Assembly (NCBI GenBank): GCA_965199335.1
Contig: CBDAQZ010000004.1
Span: 930,001 to 994,000 of the forward strand
Reading direction: 5' to 3'
DNA length: 64,000 nucleotides
Source of the DNA: CBDAQV01 sp965199335
GTDB taxonomy: Bacteria > Pseudomonadota > Alphaproteobacteria > CALMVH01
The notes beneath the pieces were generated by a model. It saw only the letters and a program-made list of their open reading frames with translations, ran no database searches and was not told where the DNA came from. Shown here one piece after another: positions 8,610 to 16,910 of this stretch (its first letter is position 1; each line of letters begins with the position of its first letter). The translations under genes and the position numbers were made by a program.

Positions 8610-9251
8610 CTACATCATGCCATAGGCGGTATGGACCAGCCTTTTCGCCTTTCCTTCCCATAACGCATCCCTGTACATATCGCGTACGATCATGCTCGTG
8701 GCGAGCGCAAACATACAGAGCGATACCTTCCCGGAATTGGGATTATCCTGTCCCATGATCTTATCGGTCGCCATGGCGCTCGCCATAAATGCCGATACTA
8801 GAAAAATAGGGCGGCCCATGGGAAGTTCGGCAAAGCCCTGGTCGATGTCGGTTACGGTCATAGCCGTTTCGGGCATCCCGAGAGTTTTGAGCAACTTCGC
8901 TATCGGACCTGCGCTTTCGGGTAGCGGCTGTGGGTTTTCCAGTTTGACAAGCGCATCCAGTGTCCGCATGTCGCTCCACCGGTACTCGTTATTTTCATCT
9001 GCGACCCGATCGGCTGTCCTGGAAAGCGCGTGGGAATAGGCAGCCGGACTGACGCCGGTTTCGTATATCGCTGCGATCTTGCCGATCTTGGAATGCATGA
9101 CCACAATCTCGAATCCGGTATCCCTGACCCATTGCGGCTCCTCCTTCAGCAAATGGAAATTGCTGGCAGGATTGTTCATCACCCAGTTGTCGACGGCAGT
9201 CCGCTTTTCGGCGGTGGAAAAGTTGCCATATAGGTGATCTAGAGTTGACAA
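8610..9251 (-). CDS. Orphan protein, intact paralog of 7894-8436
   Basis: This 213-residue protein of unknown function starts at a TTG supported by a GGAG five bases upstream; there is no in-frame ATG nearby. Its core (TLDALVKLENPQPLPESAGP, then MPETAMTVTDI) aligns with the neighbouring gene, so the two arose by tandem duplication. Residues about 145-180 form a moderately hydrophobic segment. The 5' leader shares ATTAAATTCTG with its paralog, so the duplication included the upstream region. Both genes interrupt the cytochrome c to pheA neighbourhood. Confidence 0.7.
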   Translation of the reverse strand: MSTLDHLYGNFSTAEKRTAVDNWVMNNPASNFHLLKEEPQWVRDTGFEIVVMHSKIGKIAAIYETGVSPAAYSHALSRTADRVADENNEYRWSDMRTLDALVKLENPQPLPESAGPIAKLLKTLGMPETAMTVTDIDQGFAELPMGRPIFLVSAFMASAMATDKIMGQDNPNSGKVSLCMFALATSMIVRDMYRDALWEGKAKRLVHTAYGMM

Positions 9252-9394
9252 GATGTCTCCGAATGCAGAATTTAATAATCTATTAGCATTTAGGACGTCT
9301 GCGTTTCAACCTTTATCGCCATTTTAATGGCCTGGTCTTCACCCGGTTTCACAATCCGCTTGACCCCACTTCCGTCTGTGTCCAAGCGGATGGG

Positions 9395-10237
9395 ATGAAC
9401 AAACCGGGCAGCATCGCATTCCAGGGCATCGCGGGCGCTTATTCCGACCTGGCGGCGCGCGCCGTGTTTCCCGGCAGGGCCACGCTGGCCTGCTCCGCTT
9501 TCGAGGATGTTTTCGACGCGGTGCGCGACGGCGCCGCCGATTACGGCATCCTGCCGGTCGAAAACTCGATCGCCGGGCGCGTCGCCGATTTGCATCACCT
9601 GCTGCCGGAAAGCGGGCTGCACATCGTGGCCGAGCATTTCGAGCCCGTGCGCCATTGCCTGCTGGGCTTGAAGGGCGTCAGCCTGGCCGACGTCAGAACC
9701 GCGCTCAGCCATCCGCAGGCGCTGGCGCAATGCCGCAGCAGGTTGCGCCAGCTGGGCCTTACGCCCGAGCCGTTCAGCAACACCGCCGCCGCCGCCGCCG
9801 AAGTGGTGCGCCGGGGTGATCCATCGGTCGCCGCGATCTCCTCCAGCCTCGCGGCGCAGTTGCACGGACTCGACATACTGATGCCCGACATGGCGGATGA
9901 GACGAACAACACGACGCGCTTCCTGGTCATGGCGCGCGAACCGGTCGTTCCGGCCGTGGGCGAGCTGGCGATGACCACGCTGGTCTTCCGCGTCCGCAGC
10001 GTTCCGGCCGCCCTGTACAAGGCGCTGGGCGGGTTCGCCACCAACCGCGTCAACATCACCAAGCTGGAAAGCTACATGCTGCAGGGCAGTTTCAACGCCA
10101 CCCAGTTCTATTGCGACGTCGAGGGCAGGCCTGGCGACCGCGGGCTGGACCTGGCGCTGGAGGAGCTGGCTTTCTTCGCGCCCGAGATCAGGATACTGGG
10201 AACCTACCCGATGCACGCCTACAGGCGCGCCACATGA
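9395..10237 (+). CDS. pheA: Prephenate dehydratase
   Basis: This enzyme converts prephenate to phenylpyruvate in phenylalanine synthesis. The 280-residue protein is the stand-alone form with no chorismate mutase domain. The periplasmic-binding-like catalytic domain shows FQGIAGAYSDLAA at the N-terminus, GILPVENSIAGRV, and NNTTRFLVM, with the conserved Thr-Arg-Phe. A C-terminal ACT domain (about 190-275, beginning MTTLVFRV) carries LESYMLQGSFNATQFY, where many enzymes have ESRP for phenylalanine feedback binding. The stop overlaps the ATG of the next gene by four bases, so pheA and thpR form one operon. Confidence 0.93.
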   Translation: MNKPGSIAFQGIAGAYSDLAARAVFPGRATLACSAFEDVFDAVRDGAADYGILPVENSIAGRVADLHHLLPESGLHIVAEHFEPVRHCLLGLKGVSLADVRTALSHPQALAQCRSRLRQLGLTPEPFSNTAAAAAEVVRRGDPSVAAISSSLAAQLHGLDILMPDMADETNNTTRFLVMAREPVVPAVGELAMTTLVFRVRSVPAALYKALGGFATNRVNITKLESYMLQGSFNATQFYCDVEGRPGDRGLDLALEELAFFAPEIRILGTYPMHAYRRAT

Positions 10238-10773
10238 TCCGGCTGTTCGTCGGTATCGAACTGCCGCCGCTGATCAGGCAGCAACTGCATTTCCTGTCCG
10301 GCGGGATACCGGAGGCGCGCTGGACCGACGAATCGAACTACCACCTTACCCTGGCCTTCATCGGCGTGGTGGACGAGCCGGTGGCGGGCGACATCGACGA
10401 GGCGCTGGGCCATGTGCGCGACCACGCCTTCGACCTCCGCCTGTCGGGCGTCGGCCAGTTCGACCGCGGCGGCCATACCACGATCGTCTGGGCCGGGATC
10501 GACCCCAACCCGGCGCTGGGGCATCTGAGCGACAAGGTGAAGACGGCGCTGACCCGCAGCGGGGTCGAGGTCGACACGCGCAAATATTCGCCGCACATCA
10601 CGCTGGCCCGCATCGGCCACGCGGCGCGGCAGGAAAAGATATTCCATTACCTGGCCGATCACGGCCTGTTCGCCGCCGGTCCGTTCCGCGTCGATCATTT
10701 CTGCCTGTTCGAAAGCATGCGCGGCCACGGCGCCCCGGTGTACCGACCGATCACGCGCTACCGGCTGCTTTGA
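10234..10773 (+). CDS. thpR: RNA 2',3'-cyclic phosphodiesterase (LigT/2H family)
   Basis: This 179-residue 2H phosphoesterase has both HxTL catalytic motifs, YHLTLAFIG at about 38 and SPHITLARIG at about 118. Family members hydrolyse 2',3'-cyclic phosphate RNA ends and show RNA ligase-like activity in vitro. The N-terminal MIRLFVGIELPP is the standard family start. It is coupled to pheA by an ATGA overlap. Confidence 0.92.
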   Translation: MIRLFVGIELPPLIRQQLHFLSGGIPEARWTDESNYHLTLAFIGVVDEPVAGDIDEALGHVRDHAFDLRLSGVGQFDRGGHTTIVWAGIDPNPALGHLSDKVKTALTRSGVEVDTRKYSPHITLARIGHAARQEKIFHYLADHGLFAAGPFRVDHFCLFESMRGHGAPVYRPITRYRLL

Positions 10774-10836
10774 TGAAATTTTTAGGTGCCCATACCGCCC
10801 GGATATGATAAGAATGGCGGAAATAAAGGAGATTGT

Positions 10837-11136
10837 ATGACGCCAGTCGTAAGTACTCTGATGGAAGGCTTCCGGCCGATAAACATCCTGCTCAGCGCCG
10901 TCGGCGGCGCGATCCTGCGAAAGGCCGGCCCGGCGCTTTTGGAGATAGGCAAGGATTGGGCAAGGGAACGGGCGGGCAAGGCCGTGGAGGATAAATTGCA
11001 GGGTCTGCACCTGCATGTGCCGCATCTGCATCATCACAAGGCCGAAGCCCCCGAGGCCGGAGAGGTAAGAAGCCTAGTCCACCTGCCCAAACCATCCTGC
11101 TTCTCCCCCGCGTTCGACCTTCGCGAACAGGTCTGA
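10837..11136 (+). CDS. Small orphan protein with histidine-rich segment
   Basis: This 99-residue frame has a strong ribosome-binding site (AAAGGAG, six bases before the ATG). A hydrophobic segment occupies about residues 14-35. At about 57-68 is a histidine cluster (HLHVPHLHHH) that could bind metal. No family is recognised. It opens a set of three small genes on this strand between thpR and ubiH. Confidence 0.55.
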   Translation: MTPVVSTLMEGFRPINILLSAVGGAILRKAGPALLEIGKDWARERAGKAVEDKLQGLHLHVPHLHHHKAEAPEAGEVRSLVHLPKPSCFSPAFDLREQV

Positions 11137-11231
11137 TCGCAACAATCGCGCGCGTTGCGAGTTTATAGTAGCAATCGCGCATCTTCCGTGTTAACTATCG
11201 GATGAAATTCAGTCACCTGAAGGGACAAGCC

Positions 11232-11360
11232 ATGCGTCCATCCGGAATTCTCGGAGCCATATTGGGCTATACTCTGGTCAGAAGCGCTTACAGCTGCCTG
11301 CGCGATGTCGCCGGCCCGGCTGGCCAGCAAGCAACCGGCCCCGCCAACCCGACGCCCTAA
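11232..11360 (+). CDS. Possible small protein, 42 residues
   Basis: This short frame starts MRPSGILGAILGYTLVRSAY, with a GGGA ribosome-binding site about seven bases upstream and a hydrophobic N-terminal helix. It lies in the otherwise empty 288-base gap between the His-rich protein and the next small gene. The frame is short enough to occur by chance; the position and binding site are the only support. Confidence 0.3.
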   Translation: MRPSGILGAILGYTLVRSAYSCLRDVAGPAGQQATGPANPTP

Positions 11361-11424
11361 CAGTTTCATCAGGCGTCGTCGCAAGATGCCGTCTCCCGCC
11401 AATCACGAATTCAAGGAGATTTAA

Positions 11425-11628
11425 ATGGTAGCTTTTGCAGGTATTGCCGAATCAACGGTTGGAAATGCTGGTCCAGCAACGAGCTTGCTGGCTAGTGTAC
11501 TTGGCCTGGGTACGGAAATGGCAGCCGCGAGCATTTTGACTAATGTAGCCGAAACGGTTGTTACTCCGTCACAGGCTCCCGCTGTTACCCAGACTCAGAA
11601 GATGACTATACCGAGCATGATGAACTAG
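11425..11628 (+). CDS. Small hydrophobic orphan peptide
   Basis: This 67-residue product is rich in Ala, Thr, Val and Gly. It has a strong AAGGAG ribosome-binding site eight bases before the ATG and its own rho-independent terminator after it, so it is probably expressed. Its first 45 residues form a moderately hydrophobic stretch and its last 20 are polar (Thr/Gln/Pro). There is no charged signal-peptide start and no recognised family. Bacteriocin-like or membrane-active peptides have this composition, but nothing proves that here. Confidence 0.55.
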   Translation: MVAFAGIAESTVGNAGPATSLLASVLGLGTEMAAASILTNVAETVVTPSQAPAVTQTQKMTIPSMMN

Positions 11629-11651
11629 TCTCGCCTGTTCGTAGGCTGTAA

Positions 11652-12902
11652 TCAAAGCGCCTCGCCTTTCACAAGGCGGGGCGTTTTGCCTGTCAGGCCC
11701 ATGGCGGTCAGCATGAACGACCGTTTCAGCGCCGGCATTTTATCGACCAGCCCCAGTCCCAGCGTGCGCGTCAGCCGTACCGGCGCCACCTCGTTAGAAA
11801 ACAGGCGGTTCAGGCTGTCGGTCGCCGCGATCAGGCGCAGCGCATCGCCGCGCCGTTCGCGGCTGTAGCGCGCCAGCAATCCGGCATTCCCCATATCCAG
11901 CCCCAGCCTTGCGGCATCCATAACCAGCTCGGCCAGCAGCGCGACGTCGCGCAGGCCCAGGTTCAGCCCCTGGCCGGCGATCGGGTGGATGCTGTGCGCC
12001 GCGTCCGCCGCCAGCGTCAGGCGCGGGGCGACGTACTGTCGCGCCTCCTGCAGCCCCAGCGGATACGAGAACCGTCGCCCCAGCAGCGACACGCGTCCGT
12101 AATAATCCCCGAACAGCGGCTGCAGCGCGTCGTTGAAGGCTACCTCGTCCATCGCCAGCAAGGCGGGGGCCTCGTCCTGGCGCACCGTCCAGACAACGCT
12201 GCTGCGATGTATCCCGTCATCGCCATCCACCATCGGCAGTACCGCGAACGGGCCCGAGGCGTGGAAATGCTCAAGCGCGACCTGATGATGCGGCAATTCG
12301 TGCGCGGCCACGAACACCAGCGCGATCTGCTGGTAATCCGTCTTGCGCAGTTCGATCCCCGCCAGGGTCCGCATGGTCGAGCCCTTGCCATCCGCACCCA
12401 CTATCAGCGGCGCACGGATCACCGTGCCGTCGTCCAGTCCCAGCGTGGCGCGGGCAGGCCCGCTTTCGAACCGCGTGACCGTCGCGGGGGACAGGCTGGT
12501 CAACGTCGGCAGTTCCCCACCGCGGCGGGCCAAGGCGCGGCGGATCAGCGCATTGTCGACGATCCAGCCGAAGGCGCGGCCCTCCACAGCCTCTGTATCG
12601 AAATGCAGGAACAGGGGCGATGCGCCGTCGGCGATGCGGATCTGTTCGATCGGCGAGGCATGCGGTTCAAGCTCGGCCCAGATTCCGGCGCCTTCCAGCA
12701 CCCGGCGCGAGCCGAAGGATATGGCTGTGGTGCGCCCGTCGAAGGCCGGCGCCAAACGTGCCTCGAGCGATTCGCGGTCGATGGACACGACAGCCAGCCC
12801 CGCGCCCGCCAGCAGGCACGCCAGCGCGCCGCCCGCGATGCCGCCGCCGACCACCGCGACATCGGCGTTTATCTCGCCGCCATTTTCCGCTATATGCGCC
12901 AT
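11652..12902 (-). CDS. ubiH: FAD-dependent ubiquinone hydroxylase (UbiH/UbiF/VisC family)
   Basis: This flavoprotein monooxygenase hydroxylates the aromatic ring of a ubiquinone precursor. The 416-residue protein has the N-terminal dinucleotide-binding motif VAVVGGGIAGGALACLL, the middle VGADGKGSTMR motif, and the C-terminal FAD motif DAAHSIHPIAGQGLNLGLRDV. Which ring position is modified cannot be told from the sequence. The gene is divergent from the P-II gene, with only 24 bases between the two starts. The last codons overlap a terminator hairpin that serves the opposite strand. Confidence 0.88.
   Translation of the reverse strand: MAHIAENGGEINADVAVVGGGIAGGALACLLAGAGLAVVSIDRESLEARLAPAFDGRTTAISFGSRRVLEGAGIWAELEPHASPIEQIRIADGASPLFLHFDTEAVEGRAFGWIVDNALIRRALARRGGELPTLTSLSPATVTRFESGPARATLGLDDGTVIRAPLIVGADGKGSTMRTLAGIELRKTDYQQIALVFVAAHELPHHQVALEHFHASGPFAVLPMVDGDDGIHRSSVVWTVRQDEAPALLAMDEVAFNDALQPLFGDYYGRVSLLGRRFSYPLGLQEARQYVAPRLTLAADAAHSIHPIAGQGLNLGLRDVALLAELVMDAARLGLDMGNAGLLARYSRERRGDALRLIAATDSLNRLFSNEVAPVRLTRTLGLGLVDKMPALKRSFMLTAMGLTGKTPRLVKGEAL
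11656..11688 (+). terminator. Rho-independent terminator for 11425-11628
   Basis: A CGCCTCGCCTT arm pairs with an AGGCGGGGCG arm across a CACA loop, followed by TTTT on the plus strand. It lies inside the last codons of ubiH, so the two convergent genes share this DNA. Confidence 0.75.
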
Positions 12903-12926
12903 ACCATTTCCTCTCGAGGCCCGACA

Positions 12927-13265
12927 ATGAAGCTGATCATCGCCATCATCAAGCCCTTCAAGCTGGACGACGTGCGCGAGGCGCTGGCCGCCATCGGCGT
13001 CGCCGGCCTGACCGTCAGCGAGGTCAAGGGCTACGGAAGGCAGAAGGGCCAGACCGAAATCTACCGCGGCGCGGAATACGAGGCCAGCTTCGTGCCCAAG
13101 ACCAAGCTGGAGATCGTGGTGGCCGCCGACCAGGCCGACCGCGTCTGCGAGGTGATCCAGCAGACCGCCGCCACCGGCAAGATCGGCGACGGCAAGATCT
13201 TCGTGCTGGACGTGGCGAAGACGATCCGCATCAGAACAGGCGAGACGGACGCGGCTGCGATTTGA
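12927..13265 (+). CDS. glnK: P-II nitrogen regulatory protein, GlnK-like
   Basis: This is a trimeric signal protein that senses 2-oxoglutarate, ATP/ADP and glutamine status. At 112 residues it is the standard length. The T-loop reads KGYGRQKGQTEIYRGAEYE, keeping the uridylylated tyrosine, and the C-terminal signature TGKIGDGKIFVLDV is present. KGYGRQKG and TEIYRGAEYE fit GlnK better than GlnB, but no amt gene follows, so the assignment within the family is tentative. It is divergent from ubiH with a 24-base gap, so the promoters must overlap the coding starts. Confidence 0.9.
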   Translation: MKLIIAIIKPFKLDDVREALAAIGVAGLTVSEVKGYGRQKGQTEIYRGAEYEASFVPKTKLEIVVAADQADRVCEVIQQTAATGKIGDGKIFVLDVAKTIRIRTGETDAAAI

Positions 13266-13487
13266 GTGTCAGTAAGAATAATCATCTCGTTCGGAGAGCA
13301 CATCTCCGTCAGTAGTCGAGACAGCATGATATCCGGCATTGCCTCTTATGGAGACATTCTTAAGGGTGATTCCGCCAGGGACATTTCAGTTGAGGTATAT
13401 CGTGCTTCAAGATTACCTGGCCTTGAACACCAACTTACCGAATGGGAACGCCATGGTTTTCTGCAGTGGTCACTGAGTGAGGCTTAA
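13266..13487 (+). CDS. Possible small protein after P-II
   Basis: This 73-residue frame starts with a GTG immediately after the P-II stop, or possibly with the ATG at 13327, giving 53 residues ending LQWSLSEA. GC content is lower than in its neighbours. The hydrophilic C-terminal part (GLEHQLTEWERHGF) looks protein-like, but no family is recognised. The position suits a coupled gene, but the evidence is thin. Confidence 0.3.
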   Translation: MSVRIIISFGEHISVSSRDSMISGIASYGDILKGDSARDISVEVYRASRLPGLEHQLTEWERHGFLQWSLSEA

Positions 13488-13504
13488 GCATAGCTAAACG
13501 CAGT

Positions 13505-13665
13505 GACATGTACCTCTCCCTAACGGGAGAGGTCGACCGGCGATAGCCGAGCGGGTGAGGGTGCTAATGGCGGTTGGCAGCGTCTCATCTCTAATCCGAA
13601 TACCTAACCCTCCCATCGCTAACGCGATGGTCCCCACCCTCTCCCGTTCATGGAGAGAGACTTTG
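13505..13665. repeat. Intergenic palindromic repeat element
   Basis: A compact non-coding block made of nested inverted repeats: CCTCTCCC-TAAC-GGGAGAGG at the left, an ATCGC/GCGAT hairpin in the middle, and CTCTCCCGTTCATGGAGAGAG at the right; the inner parts (CGGGTGAGGG and CCACCCTCTCCC) also pair with each other. The architecture and composition match dispersed palindromic repeats common in proteobacterial intergenic DNA. It lies between the P-II region and the sucD 3' end and could also act as a terminator. Confidence 0.65.
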
Positions 13666-13672
13666 TAGCATA

Positions 13673-14548
13673 TCAGCCCCCCATCAGCTCCTTCATCGTC
13701 TGCCCCAGAGCCGCCGGTGAATCCGCAACCCGGATACCAGCGCTGCGCATCACTTCGATCTTGTAGTCGGCGGTGTCGTTGCCGCCTGAGATGACGGCGC
13801 CGGCATGGCCCATGCGGCGGCCCGGGGGGGCGGTGCGGCCGGCGATGAAGCCGACGACCGGTTTCTTGCGCCAGTCCTGCTTCAGGAATTCCGCGCCCTT
13901 GACCTCGCCGTCGCCGCCGATCTCGCCGATCATGATGATGCCTAACGTCTCGTCGTCGGCCAGGAACATTTCCAGGCTGTCGACGAAGCTGGTACCGTTC
14001 ACCGGGTCGCCGCCGATGCCGATGCAGGTGGTCTGGCCCAGGCCCGCCGCCGTCGTCTGCGCCACCGCCTCGTAGGTCAGCGTGCCCGAGCGCGACACGA
14101 TGCCGATCTTGCCGCGCAAATGGATGTGGCCGGGCATGATGCCGATCTTGCATTCGCCCGGTGTGATGACGCCCGGGCAGTTGGGGCCGATCAGCCGTGT
14201 CCTCGATCCCGACAGCGCGCGCTTGACCCTGACCATGTCCTGCACCGGGATACCCTCGGTGATGCACACGACCAGCGGCACTTCCGCGGCGATCGCCTCA
14301 AGTATGGCGTCGGCGGCGAACGGCGCGGGGACATAGATCACCGAGGCGTCGGCCCCGGTGCCTTCGACCGCCTGCGCCACGGTGTCGAACACCGGCAGGT
14401 CGAGATGGGTCGAGCCGCCCTTGCCCGGCGTCACGCCGCCGACCATTTTCGTGCCGTAGGCGATCGCCTGTTCGGAGTGGAACGTGCCCTGCGCGCCGGT
14501 GAAGCCCTGGCAGATGACCTTGGTGTCGCGGCCTACGAGTACGGACAT
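13673..14548 (-). CDS. sucD: Succinate-CoA ligase, alpha subunit
   Basis: This citric acid cycle enzyme interconverts succinyl-CoA and succinate with nucleotide formation. The 291-residue protein begins with the CoA-binding Rossmann domain (CQGFTGAQGTFHSEQAIAYG) and contains the phosphohistidine segment GRRMGHAGAVI in the C-terminal ligase domain. GPNCPGVITPGE is also diagnostic. The ATG overlaps the stop of sucC by one base (TAATG), ensuring coupled synthesis of the two subunits. Unlike the usual alphaproteobacterial cluster, sucA does not follow; a palindromic repeat does. Confidence 0.97.
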   Translation of the reverse strand: MSVLVGRDTKVICQGFTGAQGTFHSEQAIAYGTKMVGGVTPGKGGSTHLDLPVFDTVAQAVEGTGADASVIYVPAPFAADAILEAIAAEVPLVVCITEGIPVQDMVRVKRALSGSRTRLIGPNCPGVITPGECKIGIMPGHIHLRGKIGIVSRSGTLTYEAVAQTTAAGLGQTTCIGIGGDPVNGTSFVDSLEMFLADDETLGIIMIGEIGGDGEVKGAEFLKQDWRKKPVVGFIAGRTAPPGRRMGHAGAVISGGNDTADYKIEVMRSAGIRVADSPAALGQTMKELMGG

Positions 14549-15717
14549 TACTGAACCTCCTTCACGGCGCGCACGATCTTCTCGGCGGCGTCCGCCAGAT
14601 CGTCGGCGGATATTATTGCCAGCCCGGATTCGGACAGGATCTTCTTGCCCAGGTCGACATTGGTGCCTTCCAGCCGTACCACCAGCGGCACGTGCAGGCT
14701 GACCTCCTTGGCCGCCGCGATCACGCCCTCCGCGATCACGTCGCAGCGCATGATGCCGCCGAAGATGTTGACCAGTATGCCCTCCACGTTGGGGTCGGAC
14801 AGGATCAGCTTGAACGCCGTTGTAACGCGCTCGCGCGTCGCGCCGCCGCCGACATCCAGGAAGTTGGCGGGCTCGCCGCCATACAGCTTGATGATGTCCA
14901 TCGTCGCCATGGCCAGCCCAGCGCCGTTGACCATGCAGCCGATATTGCCGTCCAGCTTGACGTAGGACAGCGAATGCCGTCCCGCCTCCAGCTCGATCGG
15001 GTCTTCCTCCGACTCGTCGCGTAGCTCCTCCACGTCCTTGTGTCGGAACAGCGCGTTGTCGTCGAAGGTCATTTTGGCGTCCAACGCCAGCACATCGCCG
15101 CCGCCGGTGACGACCAGCGGATTGATCTCGACGATCGAGGCGTCCAGCTCGACGAACGCCTTGTACATGCCGGACAGGAATTTCGACGCCGCCGAGACCT
15201 GCGTGCCGGTCAGCGCCAGCTTCGCAGCGACTTCGCGCGCGTGGAAGGCCTGGAAGCCTGTCACCGGGTCGATGGCAATCTTGACGATCTTCTCCGGGTT
15301 GTGCTGCGCCACCTCCTCGATCTCCATCCCGCCCTCGGTCGAGGCCATCAGCGTGATGCGGCTGGTGGAACGGTCGATCAGCATGCCGACATACAGTTCG
15401 CGCGCGATGTCGCAGCCTTCCTCGACATAGACGCGCTTGACCTCGCGGCCATCGGGGCCGGTCTGGTGGGTGACAAGCACCTTGCCCAGCAGCCGGTCGG
15501 CCTGGGCGCGCACGTCGTCGATCGACTGCACCACCTTGACGCCGCCCGCCTTGCCGCGGCCGCCGGCGTGAATCTGCGCCTTGACGACATAGACCGGCCC
15601 GCCCAGCCTGCCCGCAACCTCCGCCGCCTCGTCTGCGGTGTAGGCAACGCCGCCCTTGGGCACGGCAACGCCGTATTTCTGCAAAAGCGCCTTGGCCTGA
15701 TACTCATGGATGTTCAT
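14548..15717 (-). CDS. sucC: Succinate-CoA ligase, beta subunit
   Basis: This is the nucleotide-binding subunit of succinyl-CoA synthetase, 389 residues, with an N-terminal ATP-grasp domain (MNIHEYQAKALLQKYGVAVP, VKAQIHAGGRGKAGGVK). The C-terminal domain has GNIGCMVNGAGLAMATMD and ILVNIFGGIMRCDVIAEG. It is directly coupled to sucD. The upstream 100 bases separate it from two acyltransferase genes instead of from mdh, which is its more usual neighbour in this bacterial class. Confidence 0.97.
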   Translation of the reverse strand: MNIHEYQAKALLQKYGVAVPKGGVAYTADEAAEVAGRLGGPVYVVKAQIHAGGRGKAGGVKVVQSIDDVRAQADRLLGKVLVTHQTGPDGREVKRVYVEEGCDIARELYVGMLIDRSTSRITLMASTEGGMEIEEVAQHNPEKIVKIAIDPVTGFQAFHAREVAAKLALTGTQVSAASKFLSGMYKAFVELDASIVEINPLVVTGGGDVLALDAKMTFDDNALFRHKDVEELRDESEEDPIELEAGRHSLSYVKLDGNIGCMVNGAGLAMATMDIIKLYGGEPANFLDVGGGATRERVTTAFKLILSDPNVEGILVNIFGGIMRCDVIAEGVIAAAKEVSLHVPLVVRLEGTNVDLGKKILSESGLAIISADDLADAAEKIVRAVKEVQ

Positions 15718-15825
15718 GTCGCTGTCCGTTGTAAGGCTATGGCGCGGAACTTAGCACCGGGGGCGGGGGAGGCAATGGCTATTCGAGTCCATCCGATATC
15801 GGTGCGACGTGCACAGTTGGAATTG

Positions 15826-16854
15826 TCAGGACTCTGTGCGCGACGAGTCTTTGACATAGCGGTTACGAGCCGTTCTCACGAACCTGTCGATTCCGTGGTA
15901 GAACAGAATTGCCAGCAGCAGCGACGATATCCAGCAGATAGGGACTGCCAGAGCCACCGGTACATCGGCGAGAAACCGGCCTAGAAAGAGCATCAGGGGG
16001 AAATGCACGAGGTAAAGCGGATAACTGATCTCGCCCAGATAATTTGCAGGAGCCACGCAGCTTTGCGGCAAGCTTAGTTTCGGCAAATAGCACACCGCCA
16101 GCCCGGCAAGTATGAACAAGGGCAGCGCCATTGCCCCTTCCGCTACTGCATAGCCCGCTAACATTGTTGCGCCACTCAGCAGGATGGCGGTCGCCAGCCA
16201 AAGATTTGCGGGATGCCGGTAGGCCAGAAATCCGATCAGCCACAGCCATGCCAATGACGCGGCGGCTAGACCACAGGTAGCGTTCGGATAATTACCGGAA
16301 TGACCATGAGCGATCGGCAAAACGAACAGAGCCGCCGATGCCACGATGAGCAGTGCGATTATCGCGGTCGGCGCAAATCTTAGGACAGGACCGGCGAGAT
16401 AATAAAGAACCTCGCACCCCAGCGACCATAAGGGCTGAAAGATGAAAGGCGTAACCAGCAGAAGGCCATTCAACAGCAGACAAGTCGCAAGCGTTCGACC
16501 TGCGGACGGCCAGATTACCGCAACACCCGTGGGGGTACTGCCTTGGCCCAGACAGGCAAGCAGAACGAGTGTCATCGCGACCGCGGCCAGCGCCATGGGA
16601 TAAATACGCAGCAATCTGCGTTTGAAATATCCCTTTGGATTGGCATCGAGGCTAGCAGCGATCGAATAGCCTGAGATCAGGAAAAATCCGCATACGGCGG
16701 GAAAGGCCCCGAAGGTCCACATCCACTTATGGTAACCGACGGCATTGGCCGTGTGGCAGCTCATGACGCTGAACGCCAGTACGAAGCGCAGTCCGGATAA
16801 AACGCTCCAGCAACTTTCGTCGAGCCGGTCATGCAATGGCCCCGGTATGCTCAT
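15826..16854 (-). CDS. OafA-like membrane acyltransferase (family 3), copy 1
   Basis: This polytopic inner-membrane protein of 342 residues has about ten helices and belongs to the acyltransferase-3 family that O-acetylates surface polysaccharides, lipids or antibiotics. The key motifs are the first-helix His (FVLAFSVMSCHTANAVG), GFFLISGYSIAASL, the basic KRRLLRIYPM, and YPLYLVHFPLML near the end. The substrate cannot be inferred. It is a tandem paralog of the next gene upstream (16911-17915). Its GC content seems lower than that of the flanking TCA genes. Confidence 0.85.
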   Translation of the reverse strand: MSIPGPLHDRLDESCWSVLSGLRFVLAFSVMSCHTANAVGYHKWMWTFGAFPAVCGFFLISGYSIAASLDANPKGYFKRRLLRIYPMALAAVAMTLVLLACLGQGSTPTGVAVIWPSAGRTLATCLLLNGLLLVTPFIFQPLWSLGCEVLYYLAGPVLRFAPTAIIALLIVASAALFVLPIAHGHSGNYPNATCGLAAASLAWLWLIGFLAYRHPANLWLATAILLSGATMLAGYAVAEGAMALPLFILAGLAVCYLPKLSLPQSCVAPANYLGEISYPLYLVHFPLMLFLGRFLADVPVALAVPICWISSLLLAILFYHGIDRFVRTARNRYVKDSSRTES

Positions 16855-16910
16855 TTATGCGTTTCCGAACAGTGATGAAACCGAATTGGCATCGCGTTAC
16901 ATAAAATAAT

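Noticed and set aside
11985..13265. 426-codon plus-strand frame ending in the P-II protein
   Set aside because: Only the last 112 codons are P-II; the upstream part is antisense to ubiH. P-II starts at the ATG 12927.
13505..13665. CRISPR-like array
   Set aside because: Repeats are inverted and irregular, with no direct repeats and spacers of constant length; no cas genes nearby.
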